From: Cyanobacterium stanieri PCC 7202
GTDB taxonomy: Bacteria > Cyanobacteriota > Cyanobacteriia > Cyanobacteriales > Cyanobacteriaceae
Direction: 5' to 3'
NCBI GenBank assembly: GCA_000317655.1
Contig: CP003940.1
Coordinates: forward strand, 2,985,547-3,049,546
DNA: 64,000 nt
Under the pieces are notes generated by a model. The model was not told the DNA's origin. It searched no databases and was given only the letters and a program-made list of their open reading frames with translations. Positions 18,773 through 28,177 of this stretch are shown here, piece by piece (position 1 is the first letter of the stretch; the number at the start of each line of letters is the position of its first letter). Both the position numbers and the translations under genes were made by a program.

Positions 18773-18841
18773 ACAAATAAGCACCACTGTTCTATGATTA
18801 GAACCGAAACAATCAATAAAAATTATATTCTCAGTAATTAA

Positions 18842-19999
18842 ATGTTGACTAAATTAAACAGTAAAACTTTAAAAAATAGATTAGTAGGTGGATTTTCTAG
18901 TCTTACCTTAGCTTTTGCTTTAGCGGCTTGTGGTGGTGGAGATACCACTACTACCACTGGAGGAGAAGGAGGAGGAGAAACCGCTGGTCAAACTACAAGT
19001 ATTGAGCTTCCTTTTGATAATACTGTTAGTGTTACTGGTGCTGGGGCTAGTTTCCCCGCTGCTATTTTTCAAAACTGGTTTGTGAGTTTAAATCAACAAG
19101 TACCCCAACTACAAGTTAACTATCAGTCTGTGGGTAGTGGTGCTGGTATTGAACAATTTACCGCGCAGACGGTGGACTTTGGGGCTAGTGATGTGGCAAT
19201 GAGTGATGAGCAGATGGAAGCCATCGATAGAGGAGTTATCCTTTTACCTGTTACTGCTGGGGGTATTGTATTTGCTTTTAATTTACCGGGGGTTGATGAG
19301 TTAAATTTGAGCAGAGATGTTTATGTGGACATCGCTTTGGGTAGAATCACTAGATGGAATGATCCTCGTATTGCGGAGGATAATCCTGATGTGGATTTAC
19401 CCGATCGCTCTATTACCTTTGTACACCGTTCCGATGGTAGTGGTACCACTGGGGTATTAACTATGCATTTATCCGACATTAGCGAGGATTGGGCTAATGA
19501 AGTGGGTCAAGGAACTACCGTAGAATGGGGTGTTGCTGGAGGTAGCTTTATCGGTAGTAGAGGTAATGAAGGGGTAACTGCTACGGTAATGCAAACTGAA
19601 GGGGCGATCGGTTATGTGGAATATGGTTACGCCACAAATAATAATATTCCCATGGCTTCTTTGGAAAATGCCTCGGGAGAATTTGTGTTCCCAAACAATG
19701 AAACTACTTCTGCCACCTTGGCTAACGTAGAATTACCTGACAACCTCAGAGCGTTTATTACTGATCCTGAAGGGGAAAATTCTTATCCTATCGTTACCTA
19801 TAGTTGGATTATGGTTTATGAGCAATATGATGATCCCCAAGTTGCGATCGCCGTTGAAGCCATGATCCAGTATGCTTTGACCGAAGGTCAAAACGTAGCA
19901 GAGGAATTAGGTTATATCGCCTTACCTCTCAATGTAGCTCGTAGAGTGGCTGAAGCAGCTGACCAAATAACCGATGAGTTTTCCATCACCGTTGAGTAG
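18842..19999 (+). CDS. pstS: Phosphate ABC transporter substrate-binding protein PstS
   Basis: This is a 385-residue periplasmic lipoprotein. The signal ends at the lipobox ALAAC (cysteine about 30), followed by a low-complexity G/T linker. Family motifs are VTGAGASFPAAIFQNWF, NYQSVGSGAGIEQFTAQTVDFGASDV, WNDPRIAEDNPDVDLPDRSI, VHRSDGSGTTGVLT and a TEGAIGYVEYGYA segment. It captures inorganic phosphate for PstCAB. It is the first gene of the cluster and lies directly after a Pho box. The full family length is present. Confidence 0.95.
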   Translation: MLTKLNSKTLKNRLVGGFSSLTLAFALAACGGGDTTTTTGGEGGGETAGQTTSIELPFDNTVSVTGAGASFPAAIFQNWFVSLNQQVPQLQVNYQSVGSGAGIEQFTAQTVDFGASDVAMSDEQMEAIDRGVILLPVTAGGIVFAFNLPGVDELNLSRDVYVDIALGRITRWNDPRIAEDNPDVDLPDRSITFVHRSDGSGTTGVLTMHLSDISEDWANEVGQGTTVEWGVAGGSFIGSRGNEGVTATVMQTEGAIGYVEYGYATNNNIPMASLENASGEFVFPNNETTSATLANVELPDNLRAFITDPEGENSYPIVTYSWIMVYEQYDDPQVAIAVEAMIQYALTEGQNVAEELGYIALPLNVARRVAEAADQITDEFSITVE

Positions 20000-20103
20000 G
20001 ATTTGCTTTAGCAATTAAGTTATACCATTTTCTCGACAACTATTACGGGAAAATGGTATAAACCGATATATTTACAGTTCATTTAATTTATTTGGTATCT
20101 AAA

Positions 20104-21066
20104 ATGAGTGTTTCTGGTTATTCCAGTCGATCTAGTGGCGTTACCGAGTCGAGGTCAGCGGTAGAAAAAAATCTTGATCTCGGCTTTCGTTGGTTAACTT
20201 ATGCCTTTGCCATTGGCATTGGCTTAATTTTAGTAAGTATTGCCCTCATTATTTTTATGGGAGCATGGCCTGCCATCGTCGAATTTAATTTTAGTTTTTT
20301 TGTAGGTAGTAACTGGAATCCCGTGGTAAACAACTACGGGACTTTGATGGTAATTTATGGAACTTTGGTGAGTTCTTTTATTGCCCTACTAATTGCTGTG
20401 CCTTTGGGAGTAGGTGCGGCGATTTTCCTTAGTGAAGACTTTATTCCCGAAGAAATTCGTACCGTCCTAGTATTTTTGGTAGAAATTTTGGCAGCCATTC
20501 CCAGTGTAGTCTATGGACTATGGGGCATTTTTGTATTAATTCCTTTGACTAGAACCTTGGGAATTTGGTTGAATGCTAACTTTGGTTGGATTCCCATTTT
20601 TAGCACTGAGCCATCTGGCCCTGGGATGTTACCTGCGGGGATTATTTTAGCTATTATGATTTTACCAATTATTATTGCCATCTCTCGGGATTCTTTGGCT
20701 TCGTTGCCTCCAGATTTGCGTCAAGCATCTTTGGGGTTAGGGGCAACCCGTTGGGAAACCATTTTCCGTGTTCTGATTCCTGCGGCAATTTCTGGTATTG
20801 TGGGGGGAACCATGTTGGCTTTGGGTCGTGCCATGGGTGAGACGATGGCGGCGACGATGATCATTGGTAATTCTAACCGTCTTAACATTTCTATCCTAGA
20901 TCCTGCTAATACTATTGCCTCTTTAATTGCTAACCAGTTTGCAGAAGCCAGTGGCTTACAGGTTTCGGCTTTAATGTATGCAGGTTTGGTGTTAATGATC
21001 TTGACTTTTATTGTTAATATTTTTGCAGAAATTATTGTTAATAAGATTAAGGCAAAATATGACTAA
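20104..21066 (+). CDS. pstC: Phosphate ABC transporter permease PstC
   Basis: The 320-residue inner-membrane subunit has six expected membrane segments, starting with WLTYAFAIGIGLILVSIALI. The cytoplasmic EAA-like loop is LPPDLRQASLGLGATRWETI (about 199-218), followed by ALGRAMGETMAATMI. I place the start at the ATG at 20104; a TTG four codons upstream is in frame but less likely. It is the second gene of the pst cluster. Confidence 0.95.
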   Translation: MSVSGYSSRSSGVTESRSAVEKNLDLGFRWLTYAFAIGIGLILVSIALIIFMGAWPAIVEFNFSFFVGSNWNPVVNNYGTLMVIYGTLVSSFIALLIAVPLGVGAAIFLSEDFIPEEIRTVLVFLVEILAAIPSVVYGLWGIFVLIPLTRTLGIWLNANFGWIPIFSTEPSGPGMLPAGIILAIMILPIIIAISRDSLASLPPDLRQASLGLGATRWETIFRVLIPAAISGIVGGTMLALGRAMGETMAATMIIGNSNRLNISILDPANTIASLIANQFAEASGLQVSALMYAGLVLMILTFIVNIFAEIIVNKIKAKYD

Positions 21067-21149
21067 TTTAGTTGTTTTAAAAGTATTGTTTTTTGTGACT
21101 AAATAATTATATTTATTGGATGTTATTGTAGTTTTATCTTAATTTTATT

Positions 21150-22040
21150 ATGACTTCTTCAGCTGTTAAAAGTTTGAATTTAAAGAAAGAAAGTAATAGC
21201 CCAAGGACTATTGTTGGTAACATAATGACGGGCATTTCTGCTCTATGTGTTATTGTTACGGTCATTCCTTTGGTGGCGGTGATTTACTTTGTGGTAGTGC
21301 AGGGTTTTAGTCGTCTTAATACAGATTTGTTCACCAAGTTACCTCCACCTCCAGGGTTGAGTGATGGGGGTTTAGCTAATGCCATCATCGGTACATTGGT
21401 AGTGGTAAGTATTGCTACGGCGATCGCCGTGCCTTTCGGGGTCATGGCGGCTATTTATTTATCGGAATTCAGTGGTAATAACAAAACAGCTTTAACTATT
21501 CGTTTTGCCACGAACGTCTTAAGTGGTGTGCCTTCTATTTTGGCAGGGGTATTTGCCTATGGTTTGTTGGTGTCTTCGGGTATTGTGGGTTTTTCTTCCG
21601 TGGCTGGGGGAGTTGCCTTGGCGGTGTTGATGTTACCGACCATTATTCGTACTACTGATGAGGCTCTCAAAATTATTCCCCAAGATATTCGCTGGGCCGC
21701 GCTTGGGGTTGGTGCTTATAATTATCAAGCGGTGATACGAATTGTATTACCCGCCGCTCTACCAGGGATTTTGACAGGGGTTACTTTGGCGATCGCCCGT
21801 GCGGCAGGAGAAACCGCCCCTCTATTATTTACAGCCTTATATTCCAACTTCTGGCCCAATGTATCCATGAAAGGACTATTTGAACCTATCGCCACCCTAG
21901 CGGTATTGGTGTACAACTTTGCGATCGTCCCCTTCCCTGCACAAAATCAGTTAGCATGGGCTGGAGCTCTAATTTTGGTAACTTTGGTACTATTTACCAG
22001 CGTAATAGCTCGTTTTGCGATCCGCAGAAAAGTTTATTAG
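21150..22040 (+). CDS. pstA: Phosphate ABC transporter permease PstA
   Basis: This 296-residue polytopic membrane protein pairs with PstC. Visible features are the first membrane span IMTGISALCVIVTVIPLVAV, the loop IPQDIRWAALGVGAYNYQAV (EAA-like, contacts PstB), and LAIARAAGETAPLLFTALYS. The length is normal. It is separated from pstC by 83 bp and from pstB by 159 bp, where the T-rich sequence shows no strong terminator, so the four genes are likely one transcript. Confidence 0.95.
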   Translation: MTSSAVKSLNLKKESNSPRTIVGNIMTGISALCVIVTVIPLVAVIYFVVVQGFSRLNTDLFTKLPPPPGLSDGGLANAIIGTLVVVSIATAIAVPFGVMAAIYLSEFSGNNKTALTIRFATNVLSGVPSILAGVFAYGLLVSSGIVGFSSVAGGVALAVLMLPTIIRTTDEALKIIPQDIRWAALGVGAYNYQAVIRIVLPAALPGILTGVTLAIARAAGETAPLLFTALYSNFWPNVSMKGLFEPIATLAVLVYNFAIVPFPAQNQLAWAGALILVTLVLFTSVIARFAIRRKVY

Positions 22041-22199
22041 CCATGACAATCTCAAGGAATTTTTAAGGAAGAATTAATACTTTTAACCTTAAAATTGTTA
22101 CCAATGTGACAATTTATTTAATTCCTTGAGTAACCCAAGTTTTTTGTCTATTCGATTCAAATTTATTTATTGCTCTTTATAGTTAACTAAAAGAAAACA

Positions 22200-23027
22200 A
22201 TGTACTCTGACAATAGTTACATAGACTCTCCAGATATTAACAGCGGTGGCTCAAGAGTCATGGCACTAGAGAATGTTGATATTTATTATGGTAGCTACAA
22301 AGCAGTGAGGGGAGTTAATTTAGACATTCCCCAAAACAAGATTACTGCATTTATTGGTCCATCAGGTTGTGGTAAAAGTACCATCCTTAGATCCTTAAAC
22401 CGTCTCAATGACTTAATCAAAATCTTTCGTCTTACAGGAAAAGTTACTTACCACGGACAAGATATTTATAAAAAAAGCATTGACCCCGTAAAACTTCGCC
22501 ATCACATTGGTATGGTATTTCAGCGCCCGAACCCATTTCCCAAAACTATCTATGATAATGTTGCCTATGGGGCAAGAATTAATCGTTATAAGGGGGATTT
22601 GGATGAACTGGTGGAGACTTGCCTACGCCGTGCGGTGTTGTGGGATGAGGTCAAGGATAAACTCCAAGAAAGCGGTTTTTCTTTGTCGGGAGGACAACAG
22701 CAAAGATTATGTATTGCTCGAACCATCGCCGCTGAACCTGAAGTATTATTGATGGATGAACCTTGTTCTGCTCTTGATCCTATTTCTACTCTCAAGATTG
22801 AGGAGTTGATGCACGAGTTGAAACAAAACTATACCATCGTCATTGTTACCCACAATATGCAACAGGCCACAAGAGTTGCCGATCGCACCGCCTTTTTTAA
22901 TGCTGAAGCAGTGGGTAATAAAGGTAATAAAATCGGTTATTTAGTGGAGTTTGACAACACCGATAAGATATTTAATGACCCTGCCGAGGAGATGACCAGA
23001 GATTATGTCAGTGGTAAATTCGGTTAA
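22200..23027 (+). CDS. pstB: Phosphate ABC transporter ATP-binding protein PstB
   Basis: This is a 275-residue cytoplasmic ATPase. Walker A is GPSGCGKST (53-61), the Q-loop lies in [21 protein letters not shown], the signature is [16 protein letters not shown], Walker B is [13 protein letters not shown], and the switch histidine lies in [21 protein letters not shown]. These are PstB hallmarks. It energises phosphate import by PstSCA. A GGTGGGCA palindrome lies about 30 bp after the stop. Confidence 0.97.
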   Translation: MYSDNSYIDSPDINSGGSRVMALENVDIYYGSYKAVRGVNLDIPQNKITAFIGPSGCGKSTILRSLNRLNDLIKIFRLTGKVTYHGQDIYKKSIDPVKLRHHIGMVFQRPNPFPKTIYDNVAYGARINRYKGDLDELVETCLRRAVLWDEVKDKLQESGFSLSGGQQQRLCIARTIAAEPEVLLMDEPCSALDPISTLKIEELMHELKQNYTIVIVTHNMQQATRVADRTAFFNAEAVGNKGNKIGYLVEFDNTDKIFNDPAEEMTRDYVSGKFG

Positions 23028-23058
23028 TTTGTACTGACCACAGGGTTTATTTATGGGT

Positions 23059-23075
23059 GGTGGGCAATGCCCACC
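23059..23075. repeat. Dispersed palindrome GGTGGGCAATGCCCACC
   Basis: This short inverted repeat lies between pstB (rightward) and the ctp gene (leftward), 32 bp after pstB. The same palindrome is found after ylqD (31358-31374) and after devR (55030-55046). It may serve as a bidirectional terminator or REP-like unit. Confidence 0.7.
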
Positions 23076-23085
23076 CCACTAATAT

Positions 23086-24360
23086 TTAATTTTGGGCAGT
23101 ACGGGTAATTTTGTCGCTGAGAACTTCAAAAGCTCTTCTAAATTGCCCATCCTCTCTGGTACCCAATTTTTGGCGATCGCTCGCTATCAATTCTCTTTCT
23201 TCCTCACTCAACTCATAAACCACATCAGGGGTAATCCCTTCCTTGTCAATATCTCGACCATCAGGGGTAAGATATTTAGAAATAGTAACCGCCAAACCAG
23301 AGCCATCACTTAAACCGCGCACCGACTGCACCAAACCCTTGCCAAAAGTTTGAGTTCCCACAATGGTAGCCCGATCATTGTCCTGCAAAGCACCCGAGAC
23401 GATTTCACTAGCACTGGCAGAGCCACCATCCACCAACACCACAAGGGGTTTATCGGTCAATGCCCTACCATTAGCCTGATGACCATCAACCTCTCCAACC
23501 CGATCCACCGTGGTCACGATTCGACCTTGGTTGATAAACATTCGAGAAATTTCCACACTAGAGTATAACAAACCTCCAGGGTTCGAGCGCAGGTCTAAGA
23601 TATAGCCATTAACGTTTTCTGACTCAGCTTGGGCGATCGCCTCTCGCATCTCCGCAGAAGCATTATTGCTAAACTGAACCAGACGAATATAAGCCACCCT
23701 GCCCACATTGGGATCCTCTTCAATTCTCGTTCTTACGGGCTTAATTTCAATTTTGGCACGGGTAAGATCAAAATCTATTTCACGGTTATCTCTTTGTATC
23801 GTCAAGACAACATTACTACCCGGAACACCTCTAATTAGGTTCACCGCATCATTTAACTCCATGCCCTCGGTACTCTGACCATCAATTTTGGTAATAATAT
23901 CCTTAGCCATAATACCAGCCTCAGAAGCGGGAGTATCTTCGATGGGAGCCACCACCACAATATTATTTGTCTCCTCTTCCTTAGTAATTTGAATACCAAC
24001 CCCAGTTAGTTCCCCAGAAGTATCAATTTGCATACTTCTAAACTCTTCAGGGTTCATAAAGCGAGTATAGGGATCATCCAAAGTTTTTAACATTTCCCTA
24101 ACCGCTTCGTAGGCTTCCTCCTTACTGGCATATTCCCTTTCTAAAAATTCATTTCTAATACTACGCCAATCTTGACCGTTAAAAGTTGCATCGACATAAC
24201 GGCTATTAATTACTTGCCATACTTCATCGACTATTTCCTTGGGACTTTCTCTCACAAAAGCCTGAGTTTGCGAATAGTGGAGACCAAAGCCCGTCAGCGC
24301 TACACTTCCAGCAGTTAAGGCTGTTGCCCCTAAGATAAGTCCATTTTTAGTAATACTCAT
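23086..24360 (-). CDS. C-terminal processing peptidase, S41 family (CtpA/CtpB type)
   Basis: This 424-residue exported serine protease has an N-terminal hydrophobic signal (LILGATALTAGSVALTGFGL), a helical region with VDEVWQVINSRYVDATFNGQDW, a PDZ domain (about 105-185, ELTGVGIQITKEEETNNIVV to IRGVPGSNVVLTIQRD), then the S41 catalytic core. The catalytic serine lies in GGSASASEIVSGALQD and the lysine in GTQTFGKGLVQ. Cyanobacterial relatives trim the C-terminus of the D1 photosystem II subunit (CtpA) or are the CtpB/CtpC paralogues; which of the three cannot be settled by eye. Confidence 0.92.
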   Translation of the reverse strand: MSITKNGLILGATALTAGSVALTGFGLHYSQTQAFVRESPKEIVDEVWQVINSRYVDATFNGQDWRSIRNEFLEREYASKEEAYEAVREMLKTLDDPYTRFMNPEEFRSMQIDTSGELTGVGIQITKEEETNNIVVVAPIEDTPASEAGIMAKDIITKIDGQSTEGMELNDAVNLIRGVPGSNVVLTIQRDNREIDFDLTRAKIEIKPVRTRIEEDPNVGRVAYIRLVQFSNNASAEMREAIAQAESENVNGYILDLRSNPGGLLYSSVEISRMFINQGRIVTTVDRVGEVDGHQANGRALTDKPLVVLVDGGSASASEIVSGALQDNDRATIVGTQTFGKGLVQSVRGLSDGSGLAVTISKYLTPDGRDIDKEGITPDVVYELSEEERELIASDRQKLGTREDGQFRRAFEVLSDKITRTAQN

Positions 24361-24626
24361 ATTGTCGAATTGATGTTATAAAAATAGGTTTTTCTGTTTC
24401 AATCGTTTCTTAAAGATAGGTTATTTAATCCTTGTGTATCTTTAGTTATTTAATCTTCAGAATACTTTGATGTTAGCATAATTTATTTTTTGATTGTTGT
24501 TATAACCACCATTCTCAATATAGTTAAGCTCATGTTAATAATTGGAGTCGGTTTACCTTTGTATCATCCTAAAGGTACAATAATAAATAATTTTGCATTG
24601 CATATATGAATAAACGTAACTAAAAA

Positions 24627-25091
24627 ATGATTAACATTTGGGAAAATCAGCAAATAATTAATTGGAGCCAAATAATTCTTAATAGTTATGAAAAATTATT
24701 GAACAAAGAATTAATCGACAGAAAAGGAGATCAATTAACCCAAGCAAAAAATCTTTTTTATGCCCCCATGGTGGTTTTTTCTCACAATACATTGTCAGAT
24801 CCTTTTTATAATTACGGCAACGAAAAAGGCTTAATTTTGTGGGATATGAGTTGGGAACAACTGACCAAAACTCCATCGCGCACCACCACAGAACCTTTAT
24901 TGAGGGAAGAAAGGGAAAGACTTTTACACGAAACCAACACTAAGGGTTATGTTACTGATTATCAAGGAGTGAGAATTTCTCGCACAGGAACGAAATATCA
25001 TATCAAAGATATTACTATGTGGAATTTATTTGATGATTCTGATAATTACTGTGGTCAAGCGGCGACTTTTTCTCAGTGGGAAAAACTTTAA
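24627..25091 (+). CDS. MEKHLA domain protein
   Basis: This 154-residue soluble protein has the PAS-like MEKHLA-family features: SQIILNSYEKLLNKELIDR, FYAPMVVFSHNTLSDPFYNYGNEKGLILWDMSWEQL, then TKGYVTDYQGVRISRTGTKYHIKDITMWNLFDDSDNYCGQAATF. The family is found in cyanobacteria and plants (at the C-terminus of HD-ZIP III regulators). A small-ligand or signalling role is proposed for the fold. No neighbour clarifies the function. Confidence 0.8.
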   Translation: MINIWENQQIINWSQIILNSYEKLLNKELIDRKGDQLTQAKNLFYAPMVVFSHNTLSDPFYNYGNEKGLILWDMSWEQLTKTPSRTTTEPLLREERERLLHETNTKGYVTDYQGVRISRTGTKYHIKDITMWNLFDDSDNYCGQAATFSQWEKL

Positions 25092-25224
25092 TATTTCTAA
25101 CAATAAAGTAATAATTTTATCGATAAATTTATTATTATTCTATCTATTTTCCTACACAATTGATGTAAATATTATTCTCAGATATATGGGATATGATAGA
25201 AAATAAAGGTCGACAATAACTATT

Positions 25225-25482
25225 ATGATTAACCTTGAGCAGATACAGCAGGATATAAGTGATTTACCAGAAGAAGCTCAAATTCTAGTTACTGATTTTG
25301 TTGAATTATTAAAAAAACGCTATTCTATAGTGCAAAAGCAAGAAAACGAATCACAAGAAACCCTCTATGATCAATTTGAAGCAAGTGGGTTAATTGGATT
25401 TTGCTCCTTAGATGAAGATTTGTCCACTACTTATAAACAAGTTTTAGCGGAAACTTTAGATAATAAATATGATCATCGTTGA
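25225..25482 (+). CDS. Antitoxin-like protein (DUF2281/VapB type)
   Basis: This 85-residue protein starts MINLEQIQQDISDLPEEAQI, then LVTDFVELLKKRY, typical of small DUF2281-like antitoxins. Its last 14 bp overlap the start of a PIN-domain gene, the usual toxin-antitoxin arrangement. The C-terminal part (LIGFCSLDEDLSTTYKQVLAE) would wrap around the toxin. It is likely to autorepress its own promoter, by analogy. Confidence 0.75.
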   Translation: MINLEQIQQDISDLPEEAQILVTDFVELLKKRYSIVQKQENESQETLYDQFEASGLIGFCSLDEDLSTTYKQVLAETLDNKYDHR

Positions 25483-25885
25483 TACAGGATTTTGGTTAGC
25501 TTTGATTGATCAAAAAGATAGCTATCATCCTACTGCTAAAAAGGTATTAAGACAATACAATGAGCCTATGATTACAACATGGTGCGTTGTCACGGAAACC
25601 TGTTATCTTCTTTTGAAAAGAAAAGGAGTAGATGCTCAAATCATCTTTCTGAATAGTCTTTATCAAGGTTTATTTACTGTTTTTGACTTGCAACCTGACC
25701 ATACACTTCGCATTAGTCAATTGATGAAACAATATCAAAACCTCCCAATGGATTTAGCAGATGCCTCTATGGTTATTTTAGCTGAACATTTAGGACATGG
25801 TCGGATTTTTTCTGTAGATCAACGGGATTTTAATACTTATCGCTGGAAGCAAACTTACCCTTTCGAGAATCTACTGATTCAGTAA
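25469..25885 (+). CDS. PIN-domain ribonuclease toxin (VapC-like)
   Basis: The 138-residue PIN domain has its acidic residues in place: D5 in IIVDTGFW, E in CVVTETCYL, D96 in PMDLADASM and D in IFSVDQRDF. PIN toxins are magnesium-dependent RNases acting on tRNA or rRNA. It follows the overlapping antitoxin gene. The target is unknown. Confidence 0.85.
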   Translation: MIIVDTGFWLALIDQKDSYHPTAKKVLRQYNEPMITTWCVVTETCYLLLKRKGVDAQIIFLNSLYQGLFTVFDLQPDHTLRISQLMKQYQNLPMDLADASMVILAEHLGHGRIFSVDQRDFNTYRWKQTYPFENLLIQ

Positions 25886-26019
25886 GTTAATAAGGTGACA
25901 TGGGAAAGTAATCGATCATAAACTAAATATTGTTAAGTTTTGTAAAATTGCTGTAAAATAAAAATAATATTACCTCAAAAAATATGGGTAATTAGAAATA
26001 GAAAATAGCAATTTTTATC

Positions 26020-26862
26020 ATGTCAAATCAACAACTCGGCTGGTCTTTAGATTATAGAGATCCAGAAACTATCCAAAAATTAATGCCATTTTGGGATTGT
26101 TTATATAAGTATTATTTTCAGGTAAAAACCGATGGCTGGGAGTATATCCCCGATAGTCAAGTGTTGTTTGTGGGTTCGCACAATGGGGGTTTAGCGGCTC
26201 CTGACATGACCATGATGATGTATGACTGGTTTAAACGTTTTGGGGTAGAAAAGCCTGTATATGGACTGATGCACCCCAGTGCGTGGAGGGTTTATAGTGC
26301 GGTGGTAGATTTGGCGGCAAAGTGTGGAGCGGTGGTAGCTCATCCGAAAATGGCCATAAGGGCGATCGAGTCTGGGGCTAGTGTTTTGGTCTATCCGGGG
26401 GGCGCTGAGGATGTATTTCGCCCCTATGAGGAAAGGGATAAAATTAAGTTGGTGGGCAGAAAGGCTTTTATTAAATTAGCTCTAAAGTATTCTTTGCCCA
26501 TTGTGCCATTGGTGTCGAAGGGCGCCCATGAAACTTTGTATGTATTGACTGATTTATATCAACAGGCGAAGTCTTTTCATGATTTGGGTTGGTTTGAATG
26601 GATTTTAAATGTTGATCCTCAAACTTTTCCTATTTATTTAGGATTACCTTGGGGTATTGCCTTGGGCCCTTTGCCTAATATTCCCTTACCTAATCCTATT
26701 CGTACCCGTGTATGTCCTCCTATTTATTTTAAGCATTATGGCATGGATGCGAGTAAGGATAAGGATTATGTGGATGAATGTTATGACATTGTGGAAAGAT
26801 CTATGCAGTATCAGTTAGATTTACTTTATCAGCTAGAAAATGAGCGTTTTGTTCGTATTTAA
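26020..26862 (+). CDS. Lysophospholipid/diacylglycerol acyltransferase-family protein
   Basis: This 280-residue protein belongs to the PlsC-like/DGAT-like acyltransferases. It has a catalytic-histidine block VLFVGSHNGGLAAPDMTMMM (about 48-67), the glycine loop VLVYPGGAEDVFRPYEERD (about 127-145) and IVPLVSKGAHET near 165. The YPGG motif with a downstream RPY is shared with diacylglycerol and phytyl-ester acyltransferases. It probably transfers acyl groups to a lipid alcohol at the membrane surface. The exact acceptor is not clear. Confidence 0.75.
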   Translation: MSNQQLGWSLDYRDPETIQKLMPFWDCLYKYYFQVKTDGWEYIPDSQVLFVGSHNGGLAAPDMTMMMYDWFKRFGVEKPVYGLMHPSAWRVYSAVVDLAAKCGAVVAHPKMAIRAIESGASVLVYPGGAEDVFRPYEERDKIKLVGRKAFIKLALKYSLPIVPLVSKGAHETLYVLTDLYQQAKSFHDLGWFEWILNVDPQTFPIYLGLPWGIALGPLPNIPLPNPIRTRVCPPIYFKHYGMDASKDKDYVDECYDIVERSMQYQLDLLYQLENERFVRI

Positions 26863-26914
26863 CTTGAGTTATGGCAACATTTTCTGCTTAAGGCGGGGAA
26901 CAATTGACAATAAA

Positions 26915-27044
26915 TAACCTGAGTTCGGCATAGCATTTTCTAGTTAAGACAGGCAATAGGGAATAGGCAATGGGCAATAAAATAATTGTCAATTGTTCAT
27001 TGTCAATTGTTAATTCTTCACATCTTTATCCCGAATTGAGGTTA
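26915..27044. repeat. MITE-like element copy 4
   Basis: The ends TAACCTGAGTTCGGCATA (26915-26932) and TTATCCCGAATTGAGGTTA (27026-27044) are inverted repeats. The 130-bp interior holds tandem variants of CAATAGG/CAATGGGCAAT and CAATTGTTCATTG. It sits between converging genes. Confidence 0.6.
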
Positions 27045-27073
27045 GATAATTATTATCTTTTGCCTTTTCAAGT

Positions 27074-27868
27074 CTAATGGTGATCAAAATGGCTTTGTAA
27101 ATCTTTGACCATGACTACATCGGTAAGATTATATTGTAGGGGGGTGATGGTGATATAGTTTTCTTTGTGGGCTTGTACATCGGTAGGCAATTGGGGGGGA
27201 AGATAAATGTGTTCGGGTTGATCTAATTCTTCTACCAATTCCCCTGCTAACCAATAATAGGTTTTGCCACGGGGGTCTATTCTTTTTTGGAAATGCTCGA
27301 TATATCTTCTTAATCCTTGTCGGGTGATTTTGATTCCTGCAATTTCTTCCTCGGGAAGGGCTGGAATATTTACATTAAGAAGGGTGGAGTCAATGAGGGG
27401 TTTTTCTTGTAGTTGCCCAATGAGTTTTAGGGCGAAGTTGGCGGCAGGTTGAAATTCTCTGATGGTGAAGCTGGTTAAACTGAAGGCGATGCTGGTAATT
27501 CCTTCCATGGTACCTTCCATGGCGGCGGACACTGTGCCTGAATAAAGTATGTCGGTGCCGAGGTTTGAGCCTTGATTGATGCCTGAGAGTACGAAATCGG
27601 GGCGATCGCCCATAATGGCACTCAAACCGAGTTTAACACTATCGGAGGGAGTACCAGAACATGACCAAGCCTCAATACTGGGGTGATATAGTCCTTCTAT
27701 TTTTTCCGCCCGAATGGGTTGATGGAGAGTTAAACCATGACCTGTGGCAGATCTTTCGATGTCGGGCGCCACCACGGTTACATCATGCCCTGCTTTCGCC
27801 AAAGTATCGGCAAGGGTACGGATTCCTAGGGCAAAAATGCCGTCGTCGTTACTAATTAAAATGCGCAT
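27074..27868 (-). CDS. surE: 5'/3'-nucleotidase SurE
   Basis: The 264-residue metal-dependent phosphatase of nucleoside monophosphates carries the metal site [16 protein letters not shown] (D8, D9), [30 protein letters not shown] and the asparagine of [25 protein letters not shown]. This is a complete family protein. The upstream intergenic region has dispersed ATTGCCTATTGCC repeats. Confidence 0.95.
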   Translation of the reverse strand: MRILISNDDGIFALGIRTLADTLAKAGHDVTVVAPDIERSATGHGLTLHQPIRAEKIEGLYHPSIEAWSCSGTPSDSVKLGLSAIMGDRPDFVLSGINQGSNLGTDILYSGTVSAAMEGTMEGITSIAFSLTSFTIREFQPAANFALKLIGQLQEKPLIDSTLLNVNIPALPEEEIAGIKITRQGLRRYIEHFQKRIDPRGKTYYWLAGELVEELDQPEHIYLPPQLPTDVQAHKENYITITPLQYNLTDVVMVKDLQSHFDHH

Positions 27869-28177
27869 CTATATAATTGTATAATGGATAATGGATAGTT
27901 GATAATTATTTTATTATCTCTTGCCTCTTGCCTATTGCCCATTGCTTACCTTCACGACTTCATTTTTCCACATAACCTGATAATTTAGTGTGACAATTTA
28001 CTTTCTTGCCTAGGGGAAATGTAAGAAGAAAATAATCAGATTATGATGTTTATTATCAACGAAAACAGAGGATTTGTAGTGTGATAGTTTACAAAAATCC
28101 TTTGATATTGATTGATTTTGGACTGTTTGAAGCAGTCTAATATAATTACATCATATAAAATTACCAGATAAAAAGTT

